A stretch of DNA of 47,394 nucleotides from an uncultured Prevotellaceae bacterium (GTDB taxonomy: Bacteria; Bacteroidota; Bacteroidia; Bacteroidales; Bacteroidaceae): NCBI GenBank assembly GCA_902783625.1, contig CACZRN010000057.1:1-47394 (forward strand), in the 5' to 3' direction. Made by a program: the position numbers and the translations under genes. The notes beneath the pieces are model-generated. The model searched no databases, was not told where the DNA came from, and saw only the letters and a program-made list of their open reading frames with translations. Below are positions 1 to 7,415 of this stretch, piece by piece. Position 1 is the stretch's first letter. Each line of letters begins with the position of its first letter.

Positions 1-268
1 GACCCGTCAGAACCAATACGGTCTGCCTCTCGACATCCGCAAGGACTACACGAAGAGCGACTGGATCATGTGGTCGGCAGCAATGGCTGACGATATGAAG
101 ACCTTCCAGAAGTTCGTCGATCCTCTCTACGACTACATCAACCAGACCCCGAGCCGTGTGCCTATCAGCGACTGGCACGACACGAAGACATCGAGGATGA
201 TAGGCTTCAAGGCCCGCTCGGTGATCGGTGGCTATTGGATGCGAGTGCTTGCAGAGAAAGTGAAATAG
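1..268 (+). CDS. DUF4965/GtaA-type glutaminase family protein, C-terminal fragment
   Basis: The frame is open from base 2 to the TAG at 266-268, so only the last 88 residues are present and the gene starts upstream of the window. The fragment contains NQYGLPLDIRKDYTKSDW, then SRVPISDWHDT and ARSVIGGYWMRVL. From memory these match the C-terminal DUF1793/DUF4965 barrel of secreted Bacteroidetes proteins named after fungal glutaminase A (GtaA). Members of the family carry a signal peptide and are predicted to act outside the cytoplasm, but for most of them glutaminase activity is only inferred by annotation. No catalytic residue can be judged from this part. A strong hairpin terminator follows 22 bases after the stop. 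Family recognition is fairly sure; the substrate is not. Confidence 0.75.
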   Translation, partial: TRQNQYGLPLDIRKDYTKSDWIMWSAAMADDMKTFQKFVDPLYDYINQTPSRVPISDWHDTKTSRMIGFKARSVIGGYWMRVLAEKVK

Positions 269-289
269 TATTTGATAATTGCCAAGTAA

Positions 290-327
290 AAAACGGCCAT
301 GGACAGTAATTTGTCTATGGCCGTTTT
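290..327. terminator. Bidirectional intrinsic terminator between convergent genes
   Basis: A 16-bp stem (290-305 with 312-327, one G:T wobble) encloses a 6-base loop. It ends in TTTT on one strand and AAAA on the other, followed by further T-rich sequence. It lies between the converging GtaA-type gene and the CapA-type gene and can serve both. Confidence 0.85.
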
Positions 328-345
328 ATTTTTAAAAGGTGTTGT

Positions 346-1281
346 TCACTGCTTTGTTATATGTGGGACACATTTGTCTATTTCAATGGGTATAGTATCC
401 CACGCCATATTCTTCTGTGTAACGGTAAGCAAAGGTAGGCAAGCACGGGTGTTAAGAGGCTGCTGTTGGTCGAAGATGAAGTTGCCAATGCTGTAGTAGA
501 TTGGCTTACCGTGATATTTTTCGATTGTTTGCATGGTGTGGGTGTGATGGCCGATGATGGCATCGGCACCGGCATCGATAATGCGATGTGCCTCAAGTCG
601 CTGCTGTGATGTAGGGGTGGTGGTGTGCTCTACTCCCCAGTGGAGCGTAACGATGATGCATGCCTCTGGGTTTTTGGCGCGGAGGTTTGCCACTCGGGCA
701 ATCATATCGTTGAAACTCTCTTGACTCACACTGGGCTCGTCGGGCAGATAGGGTAGGGCCTCGAGCGGCAAACGGAGCGAGGCAACGAGATACACCTCTC
801 TCGGCTCCTTTGCTATCAGGACGGGCTCTGCAGCTTCTGACATGTTTGTTCCTGCACCGAAGGGAATCATCTCAGCCTTGCGGACATTCTGGATGGTGCT
901 CATGAGTCCGCGACGACCTTGGTCAACGGAGTGGTTGTTGGCAAGATTGAGATGTGTGATGTGGTGTTTCTTCAGTGTATGAAGCCATTCAGGTTCAGAG
1001 CGGAAAATGAATCGCTTGTAGCATGGTTCTTTAATGTCGGTTGCAGGACACTCAAGATTACCAACCACAATGTCGGTGTGGGCAAACAGCGAATCAATCG
1101 ATGGCGAGAATAACACATCGGGAGAGTTATGATTTATTATCTGCCGCACACCACGATCGAGGAGTATGTCGCCGGTGAATGCGACAGTAATACTATCGGC
1201 AGCCTGCACGTAGGAGACTGCCGATAGCATGGTGGTGATAAGAATAAGTTTAACAGCCTGAGCTGTAGAAGATAGTCTCAT
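346..1281 (-). CDS. CapA family protein (PGA_cap metallophosphatase fold)
   Basis: This 311-residue protein starts with a Sec signal peptide ending near VSYVQA-AD. It then shows the ordered motifs of the bacterial CapA/PGA_cap family: FTGDILLDRGV near residue 35, NLECPATD, LANNHSVDQGRRG, HWGVEH near residue 212, GHHTHTMQ near residue 243 and YYSIGNFIFDQ. This fold resembles calcineurin-like phosphoesterases, with Asp, Asn and His as likely metal ligands. CapA itself belongs to poly-gamma-glutamate capsule systems, but no capB or capC is nearby, so the role here is unknown. It is the last gene of a four-gene operon. Its ATG lies 32 bases inside the end of the DUF3160 gene, which suggests coupled translation. 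The length is normal for the family. Confidence 0.88.
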   Translation of the reverse strand: MRLSSTAQAVKLILITTMLSAVSYVQAADSITVAFTGDILLDRGVRQIINHNSPDVLFSPSIDSLFAHTDIVVGNLECPATDIKEPCYKRFIFRSEPEWLHTLKKHHITHLNLANNHSVDQGRRGLMSTIQNVRKAEMIPFGAGTNMSEAAEPVLIAKEPREVYLVASLRLPLEALPYLPDEPSVSQESFNDMIARVANLRAKNPEACIIVTLHWGVEHTTTPTSQQRLEAHRIIDAGADAIIGHHTHTMQTIEKYHGKPIYYSIGNFIFDQQQPLNTRACLPLLTVTQKNMAWDTIPIEIDKCVPHITKQ

Positions 1282-3661
1282 TATCTGTCAGCTTTTCGCT
1301 TAATGGCACCAGTATCTCTTTCATCCACGAAGGTATCCCTTTGTTTGGTTGTGTCTCGAGAGTGCGCTGCCACTCTTCATCTGTAGCACGGGGTGCTGCG
1401 ATGTCGTCTTGGAACTCGCGATATGAGAACACAGCACCTCGGGTAAGATAGAGATAACCGCCTATCTCAACAACGACGTAGATGGTGTGTGCAGGTCCTA
1501 CAGCCTCGTAGAGTACCGATTTCTTTGGATTATTGTCGGCATTTGCAGTATAGACATCAGCAATGAGGCTTACTTTCTTATCAGCGCCAGTTACGTCGTT
1601 CCAGTTATCGAGGAAGGTTCCTTTGTCTTTGATAAGTCCGAGACTGAGGTATTCAATCGACGAACCAATAATCTCCAGCGATTTATATTCTTCGTCGGTG
1701 ATGGTACCCCCTGAGAGTTCTTTCTTGCTTATGTTGAGCAACATGTCTGCAATCTCCTTCAATGCGTTTGTGCCGGTGATGCTCTTCTCTGTCTCGAGGT
1801 TGAAACTCTGAAGGATATTCTTTGTGTTGTCGAGCAATGTGATAGCCTTCTGCCAGAATGCGATGTTAGGCTCCACGTAGCTTTTCAGCACAGGGTCGGG
1901 TGGTCCGTATCCGCCACACTCTGCTCCCATCGGTTGCTTGGCATAGAGTATTGCATCGTGCTTCAGTTCTGTCCATGAGGCGAGAGCGGTGTTGAGGTTT
2001 TTCTTTTCCCATTGCGGCGACTTCATGAAGTAGGGCAATTTTGCATCGCTCGACTGCAGCGTGGTCAGTGTTTCAATCCACTGGTTTGCCAACGATGCAT
2101 TCCAATCAGTCTTCGACATAGTATCCTTCATGCGTGCCAGGTTTGCACTGTACTTGTCCCAGCGGTTGTTTTCGCCTAATTCGTCGATGAGTATTCTCTC
2201 TGCCTCGCTCATTCCCATTGCAGCCATGATATCAAGACCGCGTGGAACATCGCGTTTCGTTGTTGGTGATTCAAGGTCGACCATCTCCTGTAATACAAGC
2301 GCGTCGGGTTGATATCGCTGTGGCATGAAATTAATCTTATATTCGCTTGTGCGTTTATAGCGTGGTCGAATCTTCGTTTGTCGCTCGGCCACTTCTTCCA
2401 CCTTTGCCTGCACCTCGTCCATTTTCTTTGTGTTCTTGAGCAGCTTCTCGGTTGGCATTGCCTGTGCCTTGCAGATGTCGTAGAGTTGCATGACGGTCAC
2501 GTTGTCAGGCTTTCCCATCAGATATGTCAGCGGTTGGAATATCTTGTCGTAGAGTGTGCGCAGATTGCTGTTTGCACCAATTGTCTCGGCAAGCACCACG
2601 GCACGCTCTAGTTGTGGTCGCTTGTCGGTTCCGAAGGGCACTGTCTGCAGCCACATCATTGCCCTGAAGTAGCGGCTCAGCTGTTCGGAGCGTGTGTAGT
2701 GACCACGTGGACGGAATATATCATAGCCAAAGGGTGTAGTCTTGTATTCGAGGAATTTTGAGTATTCGTTCTGAGTTTTTTTCACATTCGCCATTTCTTC
2801 GTCAACCATCTTGGCATATTCCTTAGCAACTGCCGCATTGCTTTTCTCGTTGAGCAGACGCATTGCCACGGCGAAGTAAGCCTGCAGATATTTTGCTGCA
2901 GCCACGGTCTTTTTGTTCTTCTTTTGTGTCGCTATCGTTTGTGTGAGTCGTGCGTGGCTGTCACGGCAGAGAAGTGTTAGCAGTGAGTCGAACTTCTCAA
3001 TCTCCAAATCGCGCAGGATACAATCAAAATATGTGTGGAATGCCTGCAGGAAAAGGTCGGTAGTTACGAAGTTGGGGAAGTCGTGATAATCGTTGTACTC
3101 ATACACCTGGAACAACTGGTTGTAGTCAGTGGGCACGATGGCGAATCCGTTCTTAGCGAGAGTCTTTTTCAGTTGTTGCGGAATAGTCTCCATCTGGAAC
3201 GGGTTTATCAGGTTGTCGATATTCACCTTCTCACCCTCAGCGACTTTGAAGTTCTGCTTGCGCAACTCTATCTCGTGAGCCTCGAGTTGTTTGATGAACC
3301 TCAGTTCACCGCGAGTGTAGCCTATAGGTTTTGCCTTGTGCTGAGGATTGTTGCCGGTATATTCCTCCTCGTTCTCTTTCCACCATCGCTCATTCATCAG
3401 ACTGTCGTACCACGATGTGGCATTATATATGCTTCTGAGGTCGGCCGACATCAGGCAGTAGCCTTGTCGTGCCGCAAAAGCATTGCGCAGCACACGTGTC
3501 TCGCTGATGCTCAGTTGCGATACATCCTGCGTGAGATCAATCTTTTCGTTGAGTTTCTCAACGTCGATATGTCCCTTTCCTGGCAAGATTACCTTCTTCT
3601 GCTGGGCACTGATATTAAGTGTCACGGCAGCCATGAGTAGTGTCAGAATATATTTCTTCAT
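1250..3661 (-). CDS. DUF3160 domain-containing secreted protein
   Basis: The 803-residue product has a signal peptide (MKKYILTLLMAAVTLNISAQ) and is therefore exported. The segment VTTDLFLQAFHTYFDCILRD near residue 200, the CGGYGPPDPVLKSYVEPN stretch near residue 582 and GAVFSYREF near residue 742 match what I recall of DUF3160, a large family of unknown biochemical function in Bacteroidetes and other phyla. No catalytic motif can be named. The gene sits third in an operon, 35 bases after the small FG-GAP-like protein and overlapping the CapA-type gene by 32 bases. Cotranscription with a thioredoxin-fold lipoprotein and CapA hints at a cell-envelope job, which is an inference. Confidence 0.85.
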   Translation of the reverse strand: MKKYILTLLMAAVTLNISAQQKKVILPGKGHIDVEKLNEKIDLTQDVSQLSISETRVLRNAFAARQGYCLMSADLRSIYNATSWYDSLMNERWWKENEEEYTGNNPQHKAKPIGYTRGELRFIKQLEAHEIELRKQNFKVAEGEKVNIDNLINPFQMETIPQQLKKTLAKNGFAIVPTDYNQLFQVYEYNDYHDFPNFVTTDLFLQAFHTYFDCILRDLEIEKFDSLLTLLCRDSHARLTQTIATQKKNKKTVAAAKYLQAYFAVAMRLLNEKSNAAVAKEYAKMVDEEMANVKKTQNEYSKFLEYKTTPFGYDIFRPRGHYTRSEQLSRYFRAMMWLQTVPFGTDKRPQLERAVVLAETIGANSNLRTLYDKIFQPLTYLMGKPDNVTVMQLYDICKAQAMPTEKLLKNTKKMDEVQAKVEEVAERQTKIRPRYKRTSEYKINFMPQRYQPDALVLQEMVDLESPTTKRDVPRGLDIMAAMGMSEAERILIDELGENNRWDKYSANLARMKDTMSKTDWNASLANQWIETLTTLQSSDAKLPYFMKSPQWEKKNLNTALASWTELKHDAILYAKQPMGAECGGYGPPDPVLKSYVEPNIAFWQKAITLLDNTKNILQSFNLETEKSITGTNALKEIADMLLNISKKELSGGTITDEEYKSLEIIGSSIEYLSLGLIKDKGTFLDNWNDVTGADKKVSLIADVYTANADNNPKKSVLYEAVGPAHTIYVVVEIGGYLYLTRGAVFSYREFQDDIAAPRATDEEWQRTLETQPNKGIPSWMKEILVPLSEKLTDNETIFYSSGC

Positions 3662-3696
3662 AATCGGTATGATTTATATTATCATTTCTTTTTTCG

Positions 3697-4191
3697 TCAT
3701 TTGTTTAATAGCGTTCGCGCTCTTTCTTCTGTTATGTCGTGCTCAATCCAACGATGCAGACTCAGTCCGAACTTATCCCAGACGTATTCCCCCACGGCAT
3801 AGTTGCCGTTCTCGTTTCTTACTGCAGCCCATATGCTTCCGTCGGCATACACGAAGTCAACAATCTCGTGTCCGAGGCTCGAGCCCATCCACATCGGGCG
3901 TATCAGGTTGCGGAAGTTCTTAAATATGAACAAGCGCTTTCGTGTTGTGCTGTCGAACCGTGTGCTCTTTATCACTCCCACGAATGCCTCCTGTATTCCG
4001 TCGCCGTCGATGTCACCCTGTTGAAACTGGTAGGTGGGATAGTCAATCTGCCATTCGTTGCGCGACGAGTCGGTGGTAAGCACTAACACTGCCGTGGTGT
4101 CGCTGGTGTGCTCGATGTTAAACACTTGAGCCTGACAGATATACACCATCAGGCTCAGCACCATGCTACAGCAGACTCTTGATTTCTGCAT
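3697..4191 (-). CDS. Small secreted protein with one FG-GAP-like Asp loop, function unknown
   Basis: I do not recognise a named family. The 164-residue product has a signal peptide (cleavage near ICQAQ) and a single calcium-loop-like motif, DIDGDGIQEAFVGVI, near residue 59. That motif is typical of FG-GAP/VCBS-type blades, and it is followed by beta-rich sequence. Its ATG lies 26 bases inside the 3' end of the thioredoxin-fold gene, and it is followed after 35 bases by the DUF3160 gene, so it belongs to the same operon. A periplasmic accessory protein is the most that can be inferred. The tail (DITEERARTLLNK) looks complete, so it does not appear truncated. Confidence 0.75.
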   Translation of the reverse strand: MQKSRVCCSMVLSLMVYICQAQVFNIEHTSDTTAVLVLTTDSSRNEWQIDYPTYQFQQGDIDGDGIQEAFVGVIKSTRFDSTTRKRLFIFKNFRNLIRPMWMGSSLGHEIVDFVYADGSIWAAVRNENGNYAVGEYVWDKFGLSLHRWIEHDITEERARTLLNK

Positions 4192-5341
4192 CGATATCTT
4201 TTATCTGTACGTCGCGCTTGTGTGGTACGCAGTTCTTGTCGAGCAGGAAGAATGTCGGCACTGCCTGCACATTGTATTTCGTCAGCGTAATCCCATTGTC
4301 GGCTTGGCTCTCGTGAACGCATATCCAAGGTAGCGCAGCCGTCTGTGTCTTCCAGAAGTGCTCGTCGGGATCGACCGATACCTGATAGATCTCAAGTCCC
4401 TGTGCGTGATACTTATTATATATGTCGCGCAGTGCCATGATGCGCTCGGTGGATCCTCTCGATGCAAACAGATGGAAGTCGAGCAGCACCACTTTCCCTT
4501 GCAAGTCGCTCAGTCGACGTATGACACCCTTGTTGTCGGCAAGTTCGATGTCAACGATGTTCGACACGTTAACCTTTGATATATCGATAGCTTTCGATTC
4601 GTTGGCACGTATCAGTCGGATGGTCTTCATTCCCTCTATTGCAATGTTGTGCAGGTTCTCGCCACGCTTTGCCCCGGGGTGATATGCATCCCAACTTGTT
4701 GCCACTGCTGCGAAGGCATCGACATCGCTCTTCGATGTGCGCGGATTGAAAATCAGTCGCGACAGTCCTCCGGTATTAATTGTCTGGAAGAGAGCAAAAT
4801 ACGACGAAGCCCGCATCGGTGCTTTGTAGATGTAGTTCGAGCGGATGTCGTTCTTGTAGTTTTCCACCAGTGTGTCGATTACGACACTCTCGTTCTGGAA
4901 GCTATATTCCGGATTGGCGAAGGTGTCGTTTATCTGTTTCTGCAGCGTCATCTGCTTCACTGCCAGTTCCTTTATTGTGGCGCATTCGTCTGAGCCTTCT
5001 ACCTCGTAGCCCGCAGCCATGTTTGGCATCGAAGCCTTCACGGTGATGTGCTCGGTGGAATCGACGCTGATGTTTATCACCTGTCCTGCTATGCGCAGAC
5101 GATAGAACTCTGGAGCCTCAGGTGCATTATCGCTGAAAGCGAACGTGCCCTCTGCTGTCAGTCGGGTAGAATCGATGACGACAGGACCGTTAAGGCTCAT
5201 ATTCTCGAAATAGAGCAACGAGTCGGCGGCTTCGGTGATTGTGCCGTCGATGTTGAATTTTGCTTTTGAGCATGAAGCGGCAGCCAGCAGCATTAGCGCC
5301 ATGGCAGCAGCAGTGAAAGCGTTTGAGATTATTCTTTTCAT
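4166..5341 (-). CDS. TlpA/AhpC-TSA-like lipoprotein with DUF4369-type N-terminus, active-site cysteines missing
   Basis: This 391-residue lipoprotein begins with MKRIISNAF and a lipobox LAAASC, so it should be anchored in the envelope. Residues ~30-130 (FNIDGTITEAADSLLYFENM) resemble DUF4369, a beta domain commonly fused to thioredoxin folds in Bacteroidales. Residues ~255-391 have the TlpA outline: GKVVLLDF, DIYNKYHAQGLEIYQVSVD, WKTQTAALPW and the cis-proline loop VQAVPTFFLLD. Where a redox protein has W-C-x-x-C, this one reads FHLFASRGSTER (near residue 287) with no cysteine. It is therefore unlikely to be a dithiol oxidoreductase and may bind a ligand or partner instead. It is the first gene of a four-gene operon with its own promoter. 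Confidence 0.87.
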   Translation of the reverse strand: MKRIISNAFTAAAMALMLLAAASCSKAKFNIDGTITEAADSLLYFENMSLNGPVVIDSTRLTAEGTFAFSDNAPEAPEFYRLRIAGQVINISVDSTEHITVKASMPNMAAGYEVEGSDECATIKELAVKQMTLQKQINDTFANPEYSFQNESVVIDTLVENYKNDIRSNYIYKAPMRASSYFALFQTINTGGLSRLIFNPRTSKSDVDAFAAVATSWDAYHPGAKRGENLHNIAIEGMKTIRLIRANESKAIDISKVNVSNIVDIELADNKGVIRRLSDLQGKVVLLDFHLFASRGSTERIMALRDIYNKYHAQGLEIYQVSVDPDEHFWKTQTAALPWICVHESQADNGITLTKYNVQAVPTFFLLDKNCVPHKRDVQIKDIDAEIKSLL

Positions 5342-5435
5342 TCTTGTCTTGTTTTATTCGTTACTTATCAGTTTCATTATCTTTGGCAAAAGGCCACACC
5401 TCACACTCCTCACTGAGCGAGGATTTCAGATAACA

Positions 5436-5469
5436 CTGCAAAGTTAGTGAAAGCTGAGAGTAAAACAAA
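5436..5469 (-). promoter_or_regulatory. Bacteroidetes-type promoter for the thioredoxin-fold/DUF3160/CapA operon
   Basis: Read on the minus strand, TTTG (5466-5469) is followed after 19 bases by TAACTTTG (5439-5446), which fits the -33/-7 consensus of the main Bacteroidetes sigma factor. Transcription should start near 5433, giving a leader of about 90 bases. Confidence 0.7.
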
Positions 5470-5827
5470 AGAATTTATTCTTTTTTTTACCGAAGCGCAT
5501 CCTAACTTCACGGAACGAAGTGAGGTAAAGTTAGTGCAAGCTGAGAGAAACGGATTGATGAGCGAAGCGAATAAAACAAAAGACGAGTTGTTGAGCGAAG
5601 CGAAAAAAAGCCGAGCCTAAATAAAACACTAATCGCACGAATGACACTAATAAAATATTTAAAAGATTCGTTTGATTCGTGTAATTCGTGGTTTATATTC
5701 TCACCCAGATTAAAACGGGTTCATTCGCATTATTTTTTAGATCACGAAAAAAAACTAAAAACACGAAAAGGACGAAAATAATTTTTAAACACTAATCGCA
5801 CTAATAATACGAATGGTTTTTAGATCA

Positions 5828-5958
5828 CGAACCAACGGTCACTGTGCGAAGCGTAAAGTAAAATATACGAAAAGGCGAAAGTACACGAAAAAGTTTTTGG
5901 ATTATATCGTTTTTTTCGACTTCTTTACTTTACGCTTCGCACAGTGACCGTTGGTTCG
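5828..5958. repeat. Inverted repeat element, copy 1 (35-bp perfect arms)
   Basis: The left arm 5828-5862 and right arm 5924-5958 are perfect reverse complements of each other over 35 bases, separated by a 61-base AT-rich interior. The arms begin CGAACCAACGGTCACTGTGC. The left arm is preceded by TTTTTAGATCA and the right arm is followed by GGATAAATAAAA, the same flanks as copy 2 at 19685-19817. There is no coding capacity. Confidence 0.92.
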
Positions 5959-6026
5959 GGATAAATAAAAAAGAGTAATCTTCATGTTAATATTCTGAGC
6001 CATTTTGTATCATTAAGTCATAGAAC

Positions 6027-6104
6027 GCCATAAAACCGCCGTGCATCTACCAGCGAGGCTGTTTTATGGCTGCAAAGGTAAGAATGTTATCTGCTTCCTG
6101 AAAG
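6027..6104 (-). promoter_or_regulatory. Possible minus-strand promoter next to a hairpin
   Basis: On the minus strand TTTC (about 6100-6103) precedes TACCTTTG (6073-6080) by about 19 bases, close to the Bacteroidetes consensus. Just downstream lies a 10-bp stem (6061-6070 with 6027-6036), so a transcript would begin inside or beside a hairpin. The nearest gene downstream on this strand is more than 700 bases away. It could be a relic, a long leader or a small RNA start. Confidence 0.35.
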
Positions 6105-6267
6105 CGAAACCCGCTTCCAGTGTTAACCCCCAAAAATGGCAATATCATTGCCTAAAAAATTGCTTTTCTTATGATTTCATCATATATTATATGTAACCAT
6201 CATATACCGTATGTCTGATCATCTGGTATTCAGTAAAAAAATTGAGTTATTCAAAAAATATATCGTT

Positions 6268-6741
6268 TCAATTGATAGAGGAAGATGTTATGGGAGGGTC
6301 TCCTCTGTAAATGATTTCTTTCTCCCATTTCTTCTTGTCAAAATCATTTTTTTGCAAAACCATCTTTTCTAACAAAAGAGTGTCAATTATTATATTATGA
6401 TGATTAGCATTTTTTTCTTTTCGCCACGACTCTAACTCATGTTCGGTCTTAGCGAATACGAGTATAAGAGAATCCGTATAATCAAATATTTCCCTCCATG
6501 TCTCTCCTCCAACTATTTCTATCTCCTTATGTGAACCAACCTCAATCAGAACGGGATACTCATACATTGCAAAACACGTATCTCCAGTCGGTTCGTAAAT
6601 TCCAACATCTCCGCATAAGGCCCACACAGGATAATGAGAAGCATTGTATATTGTGAGATAACAATCATTATATGTCTCATAGAAGCGGCATGAGATAAAA
6701 GATGCGCTAACAGCTAACAGAATTAATAACGTTTTTTTCAT
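6268..6741 (-). CDS. Lipoprotein of unknown function at the end of the RHS locus
   Basis: The 157-residue product starts MKKTLLILLAVSASFISC, a lipoprotein signal with the lipid-bearing Cys at residue 18. I recognise no family. The mature part is short and mixed alpha/beta, with YLTIYNASHYPVWALCGDVG near residue 28, and ends in a charged segment (KNDFDKKKWEKEI). It is AT-rich like the orphan RHS tip and its coupled lipoprotein, and unlike the RHS body. It lies 45 bases after a 43-aa ORF in the same run of minus-strand genes. An additional or relic immunity protein is a reasonable guess from position alone. Confidence 0.7.
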   Translation of the reverse strand: MKKTLLILLAVSASFISCRFYETYNDCYLTIYNASHYPVWALCGDVGIYEPTGDTCFAMYEYPVLIEVGSHKEIEIVGGETWREIFDYTDSLILVFAKTEHELESWRKEKNANHHNIIIDTLLLEKMVLQKNDFDKKKWEKEIIYRGDPPITSSSIN

Positions 6742-6786
6742 AACTAATCATAAAAAAGCCCCAATACAATTTGTTTGATCTCGTAT

Positions 6787-6918
6787 TTATTTCTTCTCCA
6801 GCCAGTCGAGGTGATAGTAAACAACATAACAGAATAATGACACGACAAATCTATCTTGGGAACACTGTGATTTGTATTCCCAAGAGTATGATTGATATGT
6901 ATTTGTTCTGTTAGTCAT
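6787..6918 (-). CDS. Possible 43-residue small protein sharing its C-terminus with the gene ending at 16185
   Basis: An ATG at 6918 opens a 43-codon frame ending with TAA at 6787-6789. The product begins MTNRTNTYQSYSWEYKSQ and ends VVYYHLDWLEKK. The last nine residues (YHLDWLEKK) are identical to the end of the 463-aa protein at 16185-17576, and the DNA is identical over 30 bases. The frame sits between two lipoprotein genes with 35- and 44-base gaps and the same orientation, so it could be translated. It may equally be a recombination scar of a paralogue. It is too short to assign by sequence alone. Confidence 0.4.
   Translation of the reverse strand: MTNRTNTYQSYSWEYKSQCSQDRFVVSLFCYVVYYHLDWLEKK
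6788..6817. repeat. 30-bp perfect direct repeat, copy 1 (partner 16186-16215)
   Basis: The 30 bases 6788-6817 are identical to 16186-16215, which encode the C-terminus and part of the stop codon of the 463-aa protein. The flanks on both sides differ. Confidence 0.9.
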
Positions 6919-6953
6919 TTTTTATTCATCATTTACTTTTCTTACTTTTTAGC

Positions 6954-7415
6954 TTAATAATTTATAGTAATATTATAATAATTAGAAATAAAATCTTTTT
7001 CAGTTAGCTTTATTACTGTATCAACATTCTTTTCATTTAATGAATCTAACCATTTTATAATATTATCTTTACTTTCGTCAATAGCAACATATAATGTATC
7101 TTTTACTTCATTCCTAAAGAAATCTGTCAGCGAGTTATAGCCAGTGAGATCTACATAAAACATTCTTAAATTTCCATTTTCTGCAATGGTTTTATCAATT
7201 ATTTCAAGCTTTGAAACCTCTTGAAAGAATATGTATCTATTTACTTTTCTCACGTTGCCATCAGTATCTTCCATCATGTTTACCCAATTCGCGACGGCAC
7301 AAACATTTCCTTCATGATATGTATCTATGAATATTGTTGCATCTTGAGTAAAATCTTCTGGACACCCTACGAGTGTCATCGTTAATAAAAGTATGAAAAA
7401 ATATTTTGTCTTCAT
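6954..7415 (-). CDS. Lipoprotein translationally coupled to the orphan RHS tip; candidate immunity protein
   Basis: I chose the ATG at 7415 over a TTG at 7421 because it overlaps the stop codon of the orphan RHS tip as ATGA, a classic coupling arrangement, and because it gives a clean signal (MKTKYFFILLLTMTLVGC). The 153-residue lipoprotein has no family I recognise. The mature part includes FIDTYHEGNVCAVANWVNM and an acidic, Asn-rich C-terminus (DFISNYYNITINY). In polymorphic toxin loci the gene directly after a toxin tip usually encodes its immunity protein. A periplasm-facing lipoprotein would suit neutralising a secreted protease-like tip. That role is inferred from position only. Confidence 0.78.
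   Translation of the reverse strand: MKTKYFFILLLTMTLVGCPEDFTQDATIFIDTYHEGNVCAVANWVNMMEDTDGNVRKVNRYIFFQEVSKLEIIDKTIAENGNLRMFYVDLTGYNSLTDFFRNEVKDTLYVAIDESKDNIIKWLDSLNEKNVDTVIKLTEKDFISNYYNITINY

Larger units (their letters stand above)
5342..6267. other. Gene-free 926-bp region: promoters, degenerate repeats, inverted repeat element
   Basis: I see no credible gene here. The region holds the operon promoter (5436-5469) and a second, similar stretch at 5523-5543 that repeats the AAAGTTAGTG-AAGCTGAGAG core of the first. It also holds AT-rich fragments built from CACTAATCGCACGAAT and AAACACGAAAAGGACGAAAA, the 131-bp inverted repeat at 5828-5958, and a hairpin (6027-6036 with 6061-6070) directly beside a possible minus-strand -7 box at 6073-6080. 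The same repeat words recur at 19545-20005. Confidence 0.7.

Noticed and set aside
346-1281. Capsule poly-gamma-glutamate synthesis operon
   Set aside because: Only a CapA-type protein is present. There is no capB, capC or capE-like gene around it.
3035-3640. Open frame of 201 codons on the plus strand
   Set aside because: It is antisense to the DUF3160 gene and has no recognisable domain or plausible start signals.
5828-5958. Insertion sequence
   Set aside because: The element is only 131 bp, with no transposase frame and no clear target-site duplication. It was kept as a non-coding repeat instead.
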